Assembly: GCF_910592395.1 (NCBI RefSeq)
Contig: NC_088312.1
Coordinates: forward strand, 16,189,292 to 16,253,291
Direction: 5' to 3'
From: Lineus longissimus
Lineage: Eukaryota; Nemertea; Pilidiophora; Heteronemertea; Lineidae
Length of the DNA: 64,000 nt
Position 1 is the first letter of the stretch; every line of letters begins with the position of its first letter. The translations under genes were made by a program, and so were the position numbers. The notes beneath the pieces were generated by a model. The model saw only the letters and a program-made list of their open reading frames with translations. It was not told where the DNA came from and ran no database searches. This document shows, in pieces, positions 22,500 through 34,335 of this stretch.

Positions 22500-25400
22500 C
22501 AGTGTTCTCGCCAGGATTTCAATCTGAGAGGAATAACATCCTGACATATCAGGTCATTCACTCGATACATACGTACTTCCTCATGCGCAAGAAGGAGTTA
22601 TGTTGTAGGCCCTGTTTGCAAGATGATGGGAGAACAGTGACTATGATCATGTCCATGGATAAGGGATCGGCGAAATTCGAGTACATTACACGCGCTGTGT
22701 ATTTTGGACAGCTTCCATTTCACCGCGAATCAGTCGCGCATCTCGACTCATCTATCTCATTGTAAACTTATGTAAGGCTAAGAACAGATCGTCCCCAACC
22801 TTGAGTAGGTTTTGGTTGCCCCGTTTCTTAATTCTTATGTCGCTGACAAACCTTTGCGCAGGAGAAATCATGCATTTAATTGGTAAAAATCGCGATCTTT
22901 TCTATCGCGCCCGCCATGTTTTCTTTCGGCGGCTTTTCAATTTCAGTGATCTGCCGTATTTCTTACGCATTTTACTGGCCAATATGTCTATAAAACTTCT
23001 ACCTTACTTGCCGTAATCCTTATTCCTCGGCATCTTACTAATATACCCGTAATTAATCCCGTCCCTCTTCTCATTTAAATACACAATATGATCTTTTCTT
23101 AGCCATGTTTTCATGTCAAGTTTTCCACGTGCGTTCAATGCAATGGTGTATGACGTCACTAGCCGCATGGGCGGGGCTACGCCACACCGTCGGTGACGTT
23201 AGCCTATCATGACACACCTCCGTTTAGCCCAACCAATTGCGTCGCGGATCCGAATCTTACGTTTCGTCAAGGAATGATACAATGTTGCGGCATGCGAGAA
23301 TATATATCAAAACACATCGAAAAACGAGGAGAGAGCCGAGAAAAACTGTGTGATTGAGATCAAAATACGATATATACATTTCTGACTTTGAAGATATTGC
23401 GAAGATGAGCAGCACTAGGTAACTTTGATATTTTCGAATTCCGAATTTGACTTAGACTCTATCAATCATTATGTATGCCAACTTGTCATTTCCTTGGTCC
23501 CGCCCTCGTTTGAATGTTCCTGTACGCCGCGCTAAACGCGCAAGGTTGGACTCTGAATAATTTTGACGTCGTGCTTGGACTCTGATCAATTTTGACGCTG
23601 ACGCTGGACTTTGATGAATTTCCACGTCGGGGCCGAACTTACACACGAATTTAGATGTTGATACGGGACTCTGCCGTTTTGAGATGCGCATTAATTTAGA
23701 TGTCCGACTCTGACGAACATACATATGTTAATGCGACTCTGACAAATTTGGAACAATAGACATATATACATAGGCTCCCCGTGTATCTCTGTTCCTCCTC
23801 ATCTCCAAGTGTATAGCACTTGACTCTCCGGTATTATCATCACGAAGGAGGGAGGAAACCTGCCTAAGACGCGTGGCCGCCACACAATCAAACGGGGGCG
23901 CAGCTGGACGGAGGCCAACCCCGATATGCGCCGCAGGTGCATTTTCGGAAAAATTTTGAAACCTAGATGCTCTGAGGTGCAATTTCAGGCCTAATTCTGA
24001 TGATATAAAACGACATTGCAGCGTTAGTATCGTAGGCAAAACATTTTGCTTCACGGCAATTTGCGGCATGACGTCGGTCGGCCGGAGGGACGCATGGCGG
24101 GGTATCCACGTAAATACTAGTATTCAAACCGTTACATACGCAGGGCTGTTTACTTGTACGTTTCAACCGTATTTTGTATGTTTTCCGATGTCCGTGCAGC
24201 GCTGTATGGTCGGGTACACTATATAATACGGAGAGATAAAAAGTTGTGTTTGTACGGGCACTCAACAAAAAATTACCACCTGAAGAAGTTGAAGGGAAGT
24301 TGAAGTTGTACGAATAAAAAATTTACTGGTTCCAAAAAAAGTTTTTGATCCCCCTTGCCCTCCCCGCTCGCTCCCCGACCCCCGATATCGTCAAAGCACA
24401 TGGTATTTTGTAACCAGATAGCAGCGCCAAATATAGATGCGCAGTAGCCAACTGCGCATCCCACAGCCCGCGGATGCGCAGTAACCAACTGCGCAAGCCC
24501 TGTGCTTCTTCATGATGACATGATGATGATCGACGATTCTATACAAGTAAAATGTTAACTTTATTAAAAATTTGTAGAGGCCTTAGGCCGCCATCCCGAA
24601 AATTTCCAGTGACTCGCCCGCCAATTTGCCATCCTTAGCCGCCTTGCCGGATTTTTCACCCGCCAAGCCAAATAAAATGAAATCACGTAACACATATCTT
24701 CTCGTTTGATCCCGTTGTACCATGTATATCAATTGAAAGAGACTGCTGATTTTACGCTGACAGCTATTATCATCCACCTGCGGCACACCTGCAAGCACAC
24801 TTGTTTAGTCTACGATCTCTTTCTATCATAATATCATAAAAACAACCGCCCCCGCTCTGCCGCTAGCCGATCGTACAGGTGCGCGTTTGTCCACTCCCTT
24901 GACCTCGTTGCCAAGGCTACGGGTGATTGTTATTGGCCGACCGTCGTCTGCCGGAACACGTGGATAGTAATGGTAGTACTTCGGGCAGTGCAGTTGAGTT
25001 GGGCGCGCGAAGTGGATATCGCTATCTGACTGGGTAGGCCTGCATATTTTTATTCTATTGGTTGGAATTGTGACTGCTCGCTCAAAATTTCTTAATGAGA
25101 GTAGGTGAATGCTTACGTAGCGGCTAGTAGCCTACTGCCAGCCCGGCGGTTTTGCGACTTTCTGTCTGTTCTTTCCGCATCCGGCGCTCAAAGCTTCCGT
25201 CGCACACAGAATTGCCCCGTGTCGAAGCTACAATAAAAACGTCAAAATCATCTTCTCAGGTGCCAGGAAATTACGTCAAGCCTCCCAAATTTTGAAATTT
25301 TTCCGGGAGACCCCCTATTTGCGGAACGGCGCTTGCCGACGCTATATCAATAACGCAGTTTGGAACAGAGTCTGCCTCGATCGGCAGCAATTTGACACAG

Positions 25401-25692
25401 AATTTGGTAGGCAGTGTAGCGCAAATCGCGTGCCGGCTATTGATGTAGTGCTGTAACGGGTAATTGAGATGGCTGGCAGTCGGGTTGCGGTGGGATAATG
25501 ATCGTTGAGTGACGGAGGAATGTTTATATGCGATATTTACGGCTGTGTTTGTGTAACTATTGGCTTGGATTTAAGCAAGGCGGAGGTGAATTTAAAGAGG
25601 GCAGCTGCAAATTTAACAGGGCGAGCTAAATTTAGACGGTGCGCATTTTCACTGCTCAAATTTGAACGGGGCATTGCCTGGCGAGAACACTG
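22500..25692. mobile_element. 3.2 kb DNA element with CAGTGTTCTCGCCAGG ends
   Basis: The two ends are perfect 16-bp inverted copies of CAGTGTTCTCGCCAGG. A 5-bp direct repeat ATACT flanks it (22495-22499 and 25693-25697). The paralogous family F copy near 40715 lacks it. The right end has four loose direct repeats of the type 'aaattTaa..ggGc' (25580-25670). The interior is locally CpG-rich. Open frames reach only 113 codons and resemble nothing I know, so it is probably non-autonomous. CAGTG ends occur in several superfamilies and a 5-bp duplication is not typical of hAT, so I leave it unassigned. Confidence 0.8.
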
Positions 25693-25745
25693 ATACTGAC
25701 CACTGAATCATCAAGGATGGACAGCAAGAGCTTGGACTAGAAAAA
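25693..25745 (+). repeat. Family F element, copy 1, right end
   Basis: 'ctgaatcatcaaggatgg' and 'cagcaagagcttgg' match the end of copy 2 at about 40722-40757, restoring continuity across the CAGTG insertion. Confidence 0.75.
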
Positions 25746-26200
25746 GAAGCTGTGAAAAGAGGCAAACTTTGTCATTTTCATAATGATGCGTTTACTGTAC
25801 ATTTCTACAGAGACACTGAATAATGAGATCGTCGCTTCAATATTTCAAAAAGAAGATCGACTCAATTCCAAGGGTTTTTTTTCCAAATTGGGTTGAACCC
25901 GTTGTTAACAGATATTATAAACATATTGTGCTGAATCTTTTCTATGAATGTGTGAAGTTTCGTACCATAATCAATTTTAGATTTGGCCTAAATTATTAAA
26001 TTTGTCACTTACCTAAAATCAATCTGGTCGAAATGAAAAGGTCACAATTTCTTTTCAGCGCATGACGTCAGCGGGCAAGCAAACTCACACACACAGTGCA
26101 TCTCCAGCTGTATCCTCTCTGCCACTATTAGCTTCCATAGTCGAAAGTCACTGTACATTATACATTGCGTTGGAGCGAATCCAGCACACTCGGCGATAAT
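25746..26200. other. Intron-like sequence, nothing recognised
   Basis: No repeat or coding signal was recognised. Confidence 0.35.
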
Positions 26201-26628
26201 GGCAGCCAATTCTAGATGGGGTGCAAATGTATGTCAGTTCAGGGCGGGAATTCAAACCAGGGTCAAATGACATTTTTGCTCAGTACCACCAACTGGTGAT
26301 ATAAATCAAAACTAATCTTATTTCATATCCAAACTTTCATATCATGCAGACCTCTTCAAATTTATTTCAAGCTTCTATCTACTGGAATAAAGGGACAATT
26401 TTTAAAAAAAAACGGTTTTTGCCCCCTGGTGAGCTGAACTTGGGTCGAACAGCGCTAATTTTTTCTGTCTGCACCATTTCCTGTACTGTTCATGTCAAAT
26501 TCCCAGATTTCAAGTGCTTAGGCCTTACAGTTACAAAATGGCGGTATTTGTCAACAGATGGATGGGAGGGATGGAAGGACGGACACCATTTGAATAACTA
26601 TTGGACTAGCGCTGCTGACTTTGTCACT
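26201..26628 (+). repeat. Family C-related 3' part, cut inside its end hairpin
   Basis: It shares 'gacatttttgctcagtaccacc' style sequence with 1930-2080 and family C end modules: a GATG/GAAGG stretch, 'cggacaccatttgaataact' and GCTGACTTTGTCA. The terminal stem-loop should continue GCTGAGC but switches to 'ctaataagcg' of a family B module. Confidence 0.65.
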
Positions 26629-27520
26629 AATAAGCGACATATTGCACTTTTTACCTTTTCAGTTTTGGCCCCAGGTGGCCAAGTTGAGAATATGATTGAA
26701 CCGAAATTTGGTGACTGGGGTTATCTGACCTAGAGGGTCATGTGTATCAGGTTTCAAGTAGTTAGCTTTAGTGGATAAGAAACGTGCCATTGTTACACTT
26801 AATCAGCCAATTTACGCCATTTGACCTCTTTGACCTTGAAAAGCAGATGAAATCAAAAACCCGTAAGACATGTGATGTATCCTTGCTTCAAGTACCTACT
26901 ATTAAAATATCATCGAAAACAAGTCAGTAAGAAGCGAAATATTTCACTTTTTTCCTTGACTGTTTTGGCTCCTAGTGGCCAAATTGCAAATCTGTTTGGA
27001 CGGGAATTCGGCTTCAGAGGTTGATGTAGGGGGTCATCTGTACCAAGTTTCAAATTCATAGCTTTAGCTGTTAAGAAACATGCCATAGTTACACTCAAAC
27101 AGCCAATTTGTGCCATTTGATCTTGAAAAGTAGGTCAAATGAAAATCCTGTATGTCATGTGATGTATCCTTGCTTGGAGTACCTACCATAGAAATATTAT
27201 CGAAAAAACAAGTCACTAATAGGCGAGATATTGCTATTTTTATCTTTTCAGTTTAGGCCCCATGGTGGCCAATTAAAGAATCAGATTGGACCGAAATTCA
27301 GTTTCTCAGATGTTATCTGACTAGGGGGTCATGTGTACCAAGTTTCAATTTCATAGCTTTAGTGGTTAAGAAACGTGCCACAATTACACTCAAACTACCA
27401 GTTTACGCCATATGACCTCTGCGACATTGAAAAGTATGTCAAGTCAAGCGAGATATCACACTTAGCGCGGTTAAGAAACGTGCAACTGTTTTTAAAACAG
27501 GATACAGACGAAGACGATGA
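26629..27520 (+). repeat. Family B modules, two to three tandem rounds
   Basis: 'taagcgagatattgcactttttacc', 'ttttggcccc..ggtggcc', 'tcatgtgtaccaagtttcaa', 'ggttaagaaacgtgcca' and 'tttgacctct' recur in the same order about every 300 bp. It ends near 'gacgaagacgatgaaatgtagtgcg' without the usual terminal stem-loop. Confidence 0.7.
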
Positions 27521-28415
27521 AATGTAGTGCGCCTAAATCTGATAATTTTATGATAATTATTTCTTTAAACGTCGATGTTCTGTTGAAACATAATTTGAAT
27601 ATTTGTTAGCTTTTTGAAGGGAATGCATGCTCTATTAATGTAAGGAGAATATTTGATGTGTTGAAATTGATGAATTATGTCCCGCACAAGTATATTTGCG
27701 GTCCTGTGGTGGCAACAGTTGATGATAGCAAAGGAATTGCATTGCGATGTCATGCGAAACTCCGGAATGATCGTCATGGTCAAACAGATTTGGGAAGGCT
27801 ATGCACAGGACCTTCAATAGTCAACTTTGCCGAAGGATTTTCACGGAGATTTCTTTCCTTCATAATAAATCAAGCTCCATAGGGATGAACAGCAAAATGC
27901 TCATAAATCAATCCTCAGACACTTCCCTATAACTTCCCTAATACCCCGCTAAGCCTCTTTTCAAATACGAACTTGAGGAAAAGGGGGGCCTCACGTACTT
28001 TTTTTATGACATCAACGCTATAGATTCTGCATTTCCAGATTATTTACACCATTGCAAATTAGCACTCCTTCAATCTGTGGCAAGTCCAACAACACAGCAG
28101 GTGTGCTCTTCTCCTGCAGCATGTGCCAAGATACATGTAAGATGACTTATTACTGACCCAATGCCAAATGCATAATCACCCTGGAGTATCAAAATCCTTA
28201 ACTCATTACTTGGTTCTGAGTATCTCATGTTTCCAAGTTCTAACTGCGCCCATACTGTGTCTTGTCGATAACCTGCTCCCTTTTATTCAGTTCTTATTTT
28301 ACTTGGGCATTTGAATCAGGGGCTCTTCGGTAACAAACTTGTCAAAGTTTTCAATTTTTAAAAAGACCTCCATCTAGAACGCATAATGAAGCAAAATATT
28401 TTTACAAATACCTAC
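27521..28415. other. Unique intron sequence downstream of the tomosyn WD40 exon
   Basis: Not shared with the repeat families in the window. I looked on the minus strand for the next tomosyn exon (after the RER residues) and did not find it; it probably lies beyond position 1. Confidence 0.5.
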
Positions 28416-28516
28416 CTTTCTCTCTGAAATTTCAAACTATGTGCAATTGCCGGCCGCTTCTGCCTAAAATTCCACAAATGCAACGTATCATCTGAACACA
28501 TGGTAACCAGAGCACC
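28416..28516 (-). CDS. STXBP5: Tomosyn (syntaxin-binding protein 5) exon, WD40 region
   Basis: A 101-bp exon with acceptor CTTTCAG|GGT and donor AAAG|GTAGGT. It encodes 33 residues plus two bases, including GALV, DDTLHLWNFRQKRPA and SLKF..RE. This is a characteristic early WD40 blade of tomosyn, the syntaxin/SNAP25-binding protein that restrains SNARE assembly in vesicle fusion. It begins in phase 0, exactly where the exon at 38221-38302 ends, and the residues across the junction (FLINE|GALV) are continuous in tomosyn. Lgl proteins share the fold but match less well here. Confidence 0.88.
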
Positions 28517-28589
28517 CTGAAAGTACATGTACACGAGAGGTAAGTACTGTGACATACACAAATTTGAAGACTCTACAGGGTGGATCAAT

Positions 28590-29032
28590 AAAAATTGTGC
28601 CAAGGGCACTGTGCCCACTTAGCAGTAGGAATTCAGGGGGGATGTTTTGAAATTCGGTAACATCAAAAACTTGTAATATATATGATGAACCTTTAGTAGC
28701 TGCACCTACAGTAGCAATATGAGCATCTTAGCTCAAAAGATATATAGCTCAAAGGATATGGGAGCTAGACTAGTTCTAAATTGTTCAGAAAAAAGCCAAC
28801 TAGTGGGCAAACTAAGAATCACACTGCACCCAATATCAAACTTGACCTAGATTTTAGGGTCGTATATATACATATGAAAAATGAAAAGGATCCGTCAAAA
28901 ACTGAAGACGCCAGAGTGCTGACAAGGCCACCAATAAGGAATTGGCTATTTTCTGCCATTTGACCTAGTTTTCCCTTACACATGGCCAAATCGAAAACCC
29001 GTATGATGTGTCTTCAGTAGATGTACCTGTTA
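28590..29032 (+). repeat. Fragment of a stem-loop repeat with 5' hairpin
   Basis: It starts with 'ttgtgccaagggcactgtgccc', where GGGCAC-T-GTGCCC forms a hairpin in the same place as the GGCC hairpin of families A and B. It continues with 'tatgatgaacctttagtagctgcacctac' style modules. The 3' end is missing; the next family B element starts at about 29036. Confidence 0.5.
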
Positions 29033-29035
29033 TAA

Positions 29036-29105
29036 ATGAAAAACGGCCAAAGGCCATTGTGCTCACTGTGTAGATATTTGGTGGTTAGGAATTTATCCTG
29101 GTTAA
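29036..29105 (+). repeat. Family B element, left piece (split by piggyBac copy 1)
   Basis: 'aacggccaaaggccattgtgctcact' then 'ggaatttatcctggTTAA'. It continues after the piggyBac insertion at 31716 with 'TTAAgaaacttgctac', giving the arrangement seen unbroken at 38700-38730. Confidence 0.8.
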
Positions 29106-31715
29106 CCCTTTGAGCGCGGCTGGTGCCGATCAGCGCCAAGAGCCTATGCTGAATAGCAGACGACCCCCCATGCGTATAACGTGCTAAAAATACCTTGGAT
29201 AACTCTGTTTGCGTAGGTAACGTCACGGCCTTTCCACACATGTAAAGTTTTGTATACAGTGCAATGGAAGTTTTTGCCGATTTTTGAGACTGAAGTTTTG
29301 CAAATTCTGTGAAAAATAGCTGGAATTTCGAGCTGAAAATGGCTAGACAACTCTTCAATCTTGGTCCAGCATTGGAATGATTGCTGCAGATAGCAATTCA
29401 GGTAGTGAACCGGAGTATTCGGAGGTTGAAGAGAGTGACAGTGACGATGATGATCAGTACGTACACGCCCCTATACCCAATACACAGGCTGATAGAGATA
29501 GTTCTTCGAGTAGTGCAGACAAGGTTGAGAATCAAGGCGGATATATTCAAGTTGGCAGGCGTGGTCGTGGGGGTCGGGGCATGCTAGGGCTAGAGGGAGG
29601 GGGCAAAGAGGTCATGGTAGAGCAAGGGGAAGGGGCCAAAGAGGTGGTAAAGGGGGTGGTAGGCAGCCTGATGAAGGATGGAAGAGACTTGATGGATAAG
29701 AAAACTATGTACCGTGGATAAAAGATTTCAATGAAGTAACTGGCTACATTGGTCCAGCTGATTACGAAAATAAGGCCCCAATTACATTTGTTTCATTGTT
29801 TTTGACAAATAAATTCTGGACCCATATTGTAACTGAAGCAAAACGGGTATGCCCAGCAGTATTTAGCTTCTCATGGCCCTAATTCTGCCACCCCTCTGAA
29901 AAGAAAGTCTCGTTTTCATAAATGGACACCGGTCGCGATTCCAGAAATAAAGGCTTTTTTCTCATTGTCATTTGCAATGGGGCTGTGTGAGAAGTCAGAT
30001 ATTAAGGACTACTGGGCCAGGTGGTGGATGACTGAAACTCCAGGTTATAAGAAGGTAATGCCCAGGGATAGATATGAACTGATCATGTCCTTCCTTCATT
30101 GGGCCAATAATGACAACCACGTATCTAGGGGTCAGGATGGACTTGAGCGCTTGTTCAAAATTCGGCCTGTGATTGATCTGCTGGTCCCAAAGTTCAGCCA
30201 GCTGTTTTATCCAAGCAAGGAGTTAGCCCTGGATGAGATGACCATTGCATTCAAGCGCAGGATTATCATGAAAGAGTATAATAAGAGCAACCCTTATAAG
30301 TGGGGGTACAAGGCATATGTACTGTCAGAGTCGAAGTCTGCATATGTTGTCGACTGGCTTTTGAACACTGGAAGGGGAAACCCTGATCATGATGATGATG
30401 ATGATGGGGACGCTATGATAACTCATAGGATAGTCAGGGGCATGATGAGGCACTACTATGGAAAGGGACCACAATGAACATTGACAGCTATTACTCTGGG
30501 GTAGCATTGGCAAATGAACATGGTGAGAATGAAACTGGCGTGTGTGGGACAGTGGACATAAAACACACTGAATAAGACAAATCTTGCACTGAGGAAAGGT
30601 GATGATCCAGTATTCATGAGGAATGAAAAACTGTTGGCTCTTTCTTGGCACGATGTCAAAAGGTTGTCCATGCTGACAAATATTCATGGGAACAATTGTG
30701 TTATGAACAAATTCATTCAAAGGAATCGGTCACTGGATACCGGGGTGTAAAAAACCATGCTGTCTTGACAGATACAACCAATACATGGGCGGATTGGACA
30801 GAATGGATCAAAGAATGAAGACATACCTGTTCCCCCATAGGTCAACCAAGTGGCATCCTAGGATAATCAGTTGACTGCTGAGTGTTACAATGGTAAATGC
30901 TCACATTCTCTATTGTGAAAATAATGAGAACCCGCTTTCACTGAAGAAGTTCATCATGGAGATATGTATCTCGCTACTGGAGGGGTACAATCGTCCAGTG
31001 GACCCAAGGCCAGGGCGCACCATTATAGGAGACAGACGTCAGAGACTGCAGGAGAGACACTTTGCAGGAGTCATAGATCATGGCAGACCGGACTGCATTG
31101 TTTGTACCGACCGCAATGTGCCGGGCGGCAGACGAAAGACAAGGCACAAGTGTCTTCACTGTGACATTCCCTTGTGTGTGGTACCCTGTTTTGAAAGATA
31201 CCACACCGTAAAGGATTACAAAGACTGTCACCTGAATCACTAGAGACTCTCTAGACCAGCATTTTTGAAGATGGGGAAGGTAGATGTTGTCTCCCTACTG
31301 TTTCCTTGATTCATCTTGAATTTGGCGACTTTCATCATTTTCATCAACGATGAAAAAGGACCTAAAAGCCCCCTAAGGCAATAATTCTACAATTTTTTTT
31401 GAGTGAAAATGGTTTTATTTGCAATATAAGACACATATTCATCGATACAAGCAATAAAAACAATATATTGACTGATCTGAACATGTGAAAAGCACTATTT
31501 GTCATGATCTGATGGTCAAACTCAATATAAATTCAAGATCGCCACCATCCATGCAAATTAGTGACATTTTCCAACTTATTTTGAAAGGCCTTCATGTATG
31601 CTACAACCATTATATACATTGTTTGGACATATAATGAAAGATTATCCATCCAGATTTATTTCAAAAATAGGTTGAAAAATCATTTATTACAAAAAAAAAT
31701 TCAGCGCTCAAAGGG
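29106..31715 (+). mobile_element. piggyBac-family transposon, copy 1 (inactive)
   Basis: A 2,610-bp element with perfect 12-bp terminal inverted repeats CCCTTTGAGCGC, flanked by TTAA at 29102-29105 and 31716-31719. It holds a broken transposase gene (29377-31243). TTAA duplication and CCCTTT ends are typical of piggyBac. It sits inside a family B repeat. Confidence 0.92.
29377..31243 (+). pseudogene. piggyBac transposase pseudogene
   Basis: Pieces in order. 29377-29721: acidic, serine-rich N-terminus. About 29715-29880: GYIGPADYENKAP in another frame. About 29885-30477: WTPVAIPEIKAF through KVMPRDRYELIMSFLHWAN, then LDEMTIAFKRR (a catalytic Asp) and NPYKWGYKAYVL, typical of the DDE_Tnp_1_7 domain. 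From about 30470: a frame with MNIDSYYSG, the second catalytic block. 30890-31243: C-terminal Cys-rich domain with CIVCTDRN, HKCLHCDIPLCVVPCF and YHTVKDY, the cross-brace zinc-binding tail of piggyBac proteins. At least three frame changes and a stop separate the pieces, so it cannot make an active protein. Confidence 0.9.
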
Positions 31716-31791
31716 TTAAGAAACTTGCTACAAAGTCGGTATGACATGTGATGTATCGTTGCTGGGAGTATCTACCATCAAAATATAATCG
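31716..31791 (+). repeat. Family B element, right piece, cut by a family C insertion
   Basis: It starts with the right TTAA duplication and continues 'gaaacttgctac', 'tatgacatgtgatgtatcgttgct' and 'taccatcaaaatataatcg', then stops where the family C 5' end begins at 31792. Confidence 0.75.
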
Positions 31792-32105
31792 AACAAGAGG
31801 CCCAAGGGCCTGGCGCTCAGCTGGATGACCTAATAACATAGGACTGAGGGTATAAAGTTGTAAATATCGGCTTTATACTACTGTTTGAAGGTCAAGAGAA
31901 CACGTTATACCACTAAAATTTCCAATGCAGAGCTGCCAGCTGGATGAAATATGATTGAACTAATCAGCCATGGTATGTAAATATTACAGGAGGCAACGGA
32001 AGATATCCCTAGTTCAGTATAGCTTTACAGAAAAAAATGGGAGTAACATTATTGTGTTGCTTAAAACGTCTACTTTTTACTCATGTAAGAATCGTAGTAC
32101 CAATA
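31792..32105 (+). repeat. Family C element, 5' part only
   Basis: It begins AACAAGAGGCCCAAGGGCC with GCTCAGCTG and follows the full copy at 35117 closely to about 32100 ('attacaggaggcaacggaag', 'gtgttgctt', 'tactttttactcatgtaag'), with internal deletions. The 3' half and terminal stem-loop are absent. Confidence 0.75.
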
Positions 32106-32540
32106 ATAACTTCAACTTATTTTCCAGTTATGATAACACAACACGCATCTTCATGATCATGATCTTTCTCAAACTAACTGAATGACCTATTAGTTATCGC
32201 CTTGGACGCACAACCTAACCACATATCAATCCGCCCCGACGATCGACACATCCATTCGATTCGATAACCGGGTAACCCTCGATAAAGTTTGATAAATAAA
32301 CTAGAACTGAGATTTCACAGGAGCACCTGTGAATTCATGACTCCAGGGTTGTTTTGAGGGCGATATTGTAAGAGTTGGTCTTGAGTATGGGGACGTGAAG
32401 GTCCGTGTGAGGCACCTGGGGAGAGAAGACTAGTTGAACGATGGGATCATGGACGTATAAATAATTATTTATACCTCCATGATGGGATCTGACACGGACA
32501 CTACTATTGATTTCATTATATGAATACCATTTAATTACAA
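32106..32540. other. Intron-like sequence, nothing recognised
   Basis: Unique sequence with a short palindrome 'gacgtataaataattatttatacctcc' near 32452. No gene or shared repeat. Confidence 0.4.
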
Positions 32541-33566
32541 ATGAAACGGCCAGGGGCCATTGTGCTCACCGTAAGTATTTTTAGTAGACAGTTACAGAAA
32601 GTGCTACAGTATGTAGGCCTCTCATAATTTATACATTCATCTGTGACCAGTTCAGAGCCGGCCCTGGCCAAGTGGTGAATCCGAGACTTGTGGTTCCAAG
32701 CTTGTAGAGTCTAGGTGAAAATGATAGTGAAGAAATGTGCCACTCCATGACAATGGTGAATATATTTTTAACTTTGACCTCAGTGACCCTGACAGGTAGG
32801 TCAAATAACAAACCAGGGTGATATGTGATGTAGACACATCCACCCGACCATAACAATTCCATCACTCGTTACACTACAGCAATTGGCAAAAAACGATTTC
32901 CAAGATGGCCGCCTAATTAAATCTATGGCACCAAATAAATCAAAAAATGAAGGAAATGTAAGATAGAACTCAGAAAAGAAAAAAAGAAAAGATGAAAAAT
33001 AAAAATATTTTTGGCTGTCCTTGACCGGGGTTTGAACTCACGACCTTTGGATTGCCACAATACGAGGAAAAACCCACAAAACATGCAATTTCGGCCATAT
33101 TTGAATTCCGATCTGGCTGAAACTTGGCATACAAATAGTGGCTTCTTAGATGCATCATTACACAAAATTAAAACTCTTCACATTGAACAACGACAAAACG
33201 TACCAAGAACGGTAAAGTTTTCAACTTTGACCTCTGTGAACTTGAAAGGTGGGTCAAATCAAAAACCCGTAAGATATGTGATGTATCCTTGCTAGAAGTA
33301 CCTACCATGAAACTTTTATCAAAAACAAATCAGTAATAAGCGAGAAATCACACTTTTTGAGTTTTGAGTTTGGGCCCCCTGGTGGCCAAGTCAATAATCA
33401 GACCGGACTGAAATTCACTGTCAAAGGTCATCTGACCTTGGGGGTCATGCATACAAAATTTTGAGTCCATAGCCCTAGCGGTTAAGAAACGTGCCACTGC
33501 TTTAGAAATAGGATATGACGACGACGGACACTGCGGTGTTGTATAGACTCCCCTACGGTGAGCCAA
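32541..33566 (+). repeat. Family B stem-loop element, near full length
   Basis: It has both ends: 'gaaacggccaggggccattgtgctcacc' (about 32543) and 'gactcccctacggtgagccaaaaa' (about 33548-33570), with a short ACGACG stretch before the end. The interior includes a stretch around 32890-33150 not shared by other copies, containing an AAAAGA-rich segment, which may be a further insertion. About 1.03 kb in total. Confidence 0.8.
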
Positions 33567-34335
33567 AAACCCGAGAGATATATCATGTACCTTTGTTAGC
33601 CTAGTCTACCATAAAGATTTGGTAAAGATCGGAGAAATATTACGCGAGTTCTAACACTTTCTCTGTTTTTGGCTTTGGACACCTGGTGGCCAAATTTTGA
33701 ATGAAACTCGGCCGATTTTTCAATGCGACACACCTTTTTCCCACCCTTCATCAGCACACGAAATTTCAATCCAAAATATTTTGTTGTTCAGAAGTTACAA
33801 AGCGGAAGGGAATTTTCATGATTTTCAGGAAGCGCCCCCTATAGGGCAGAAAAATGGATGAAACTAGAAACCCCGGTGATATATCGTGTATCTATGTTAG
33901 CTTAGTCTACCATAAAAATATGGTAAAGATCGGACAAATGTTAAGCGAGTTCTAACACTTAATGTGTTTTTGGTTTTTTTGGCCCCCTGGCGGCCAAATG
34001 GAGAATAAACTCAGCCGATTTTTCAACGCGACACTCCTTTGGCCAACCCTCTATCAGCATACCAAATTTCAATACAAAATATTTTGTCGTTCAGAAGTTA
34101 TAGAGCGGAAGGGAAACGTGCGTCCGGCGAGCGGTGAGCGGCGCAACATTTTGCCCCCTACTGGCCAGGCCGGGAATCTGACCGGGATGATTTTTAGTGG
34201 GACAGATGTCCTTCACTCCTTCCACCAAATATCGATTAAATTGCTTGAGTCGTTTAGAAGCTGTAGGGTTGAGCACAATGTTGGTGCCATGTACAAATAC
34301 CATGTCCCCCCACACAAGCTCCGGGGGACAACAAG
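33567..34335 (+). repeat. Family G repeat: two long units and a terminal stem-loop
   Basis: Two units of about 300 bp start at about 33567 and 33868 ('ggtgatatatcgtgtatctatgttagc', 'taccataaaaatatggtaaagatcgg', 'gcgagttctaacactt'). The end is a hairpin GTCCCCC / GGGGGAC (about 34303-34328) followed by AACAAG. The architecture follows the other families; no 5' end was found. Confidence 0.6.

Noticed and set aside
23452-24798. Several minus-strand frames inside the CAGTG element as a possible transposase
   Set aside because: The frames are short, overlap each other and show no transposase motif; the element looks non-autonomous.
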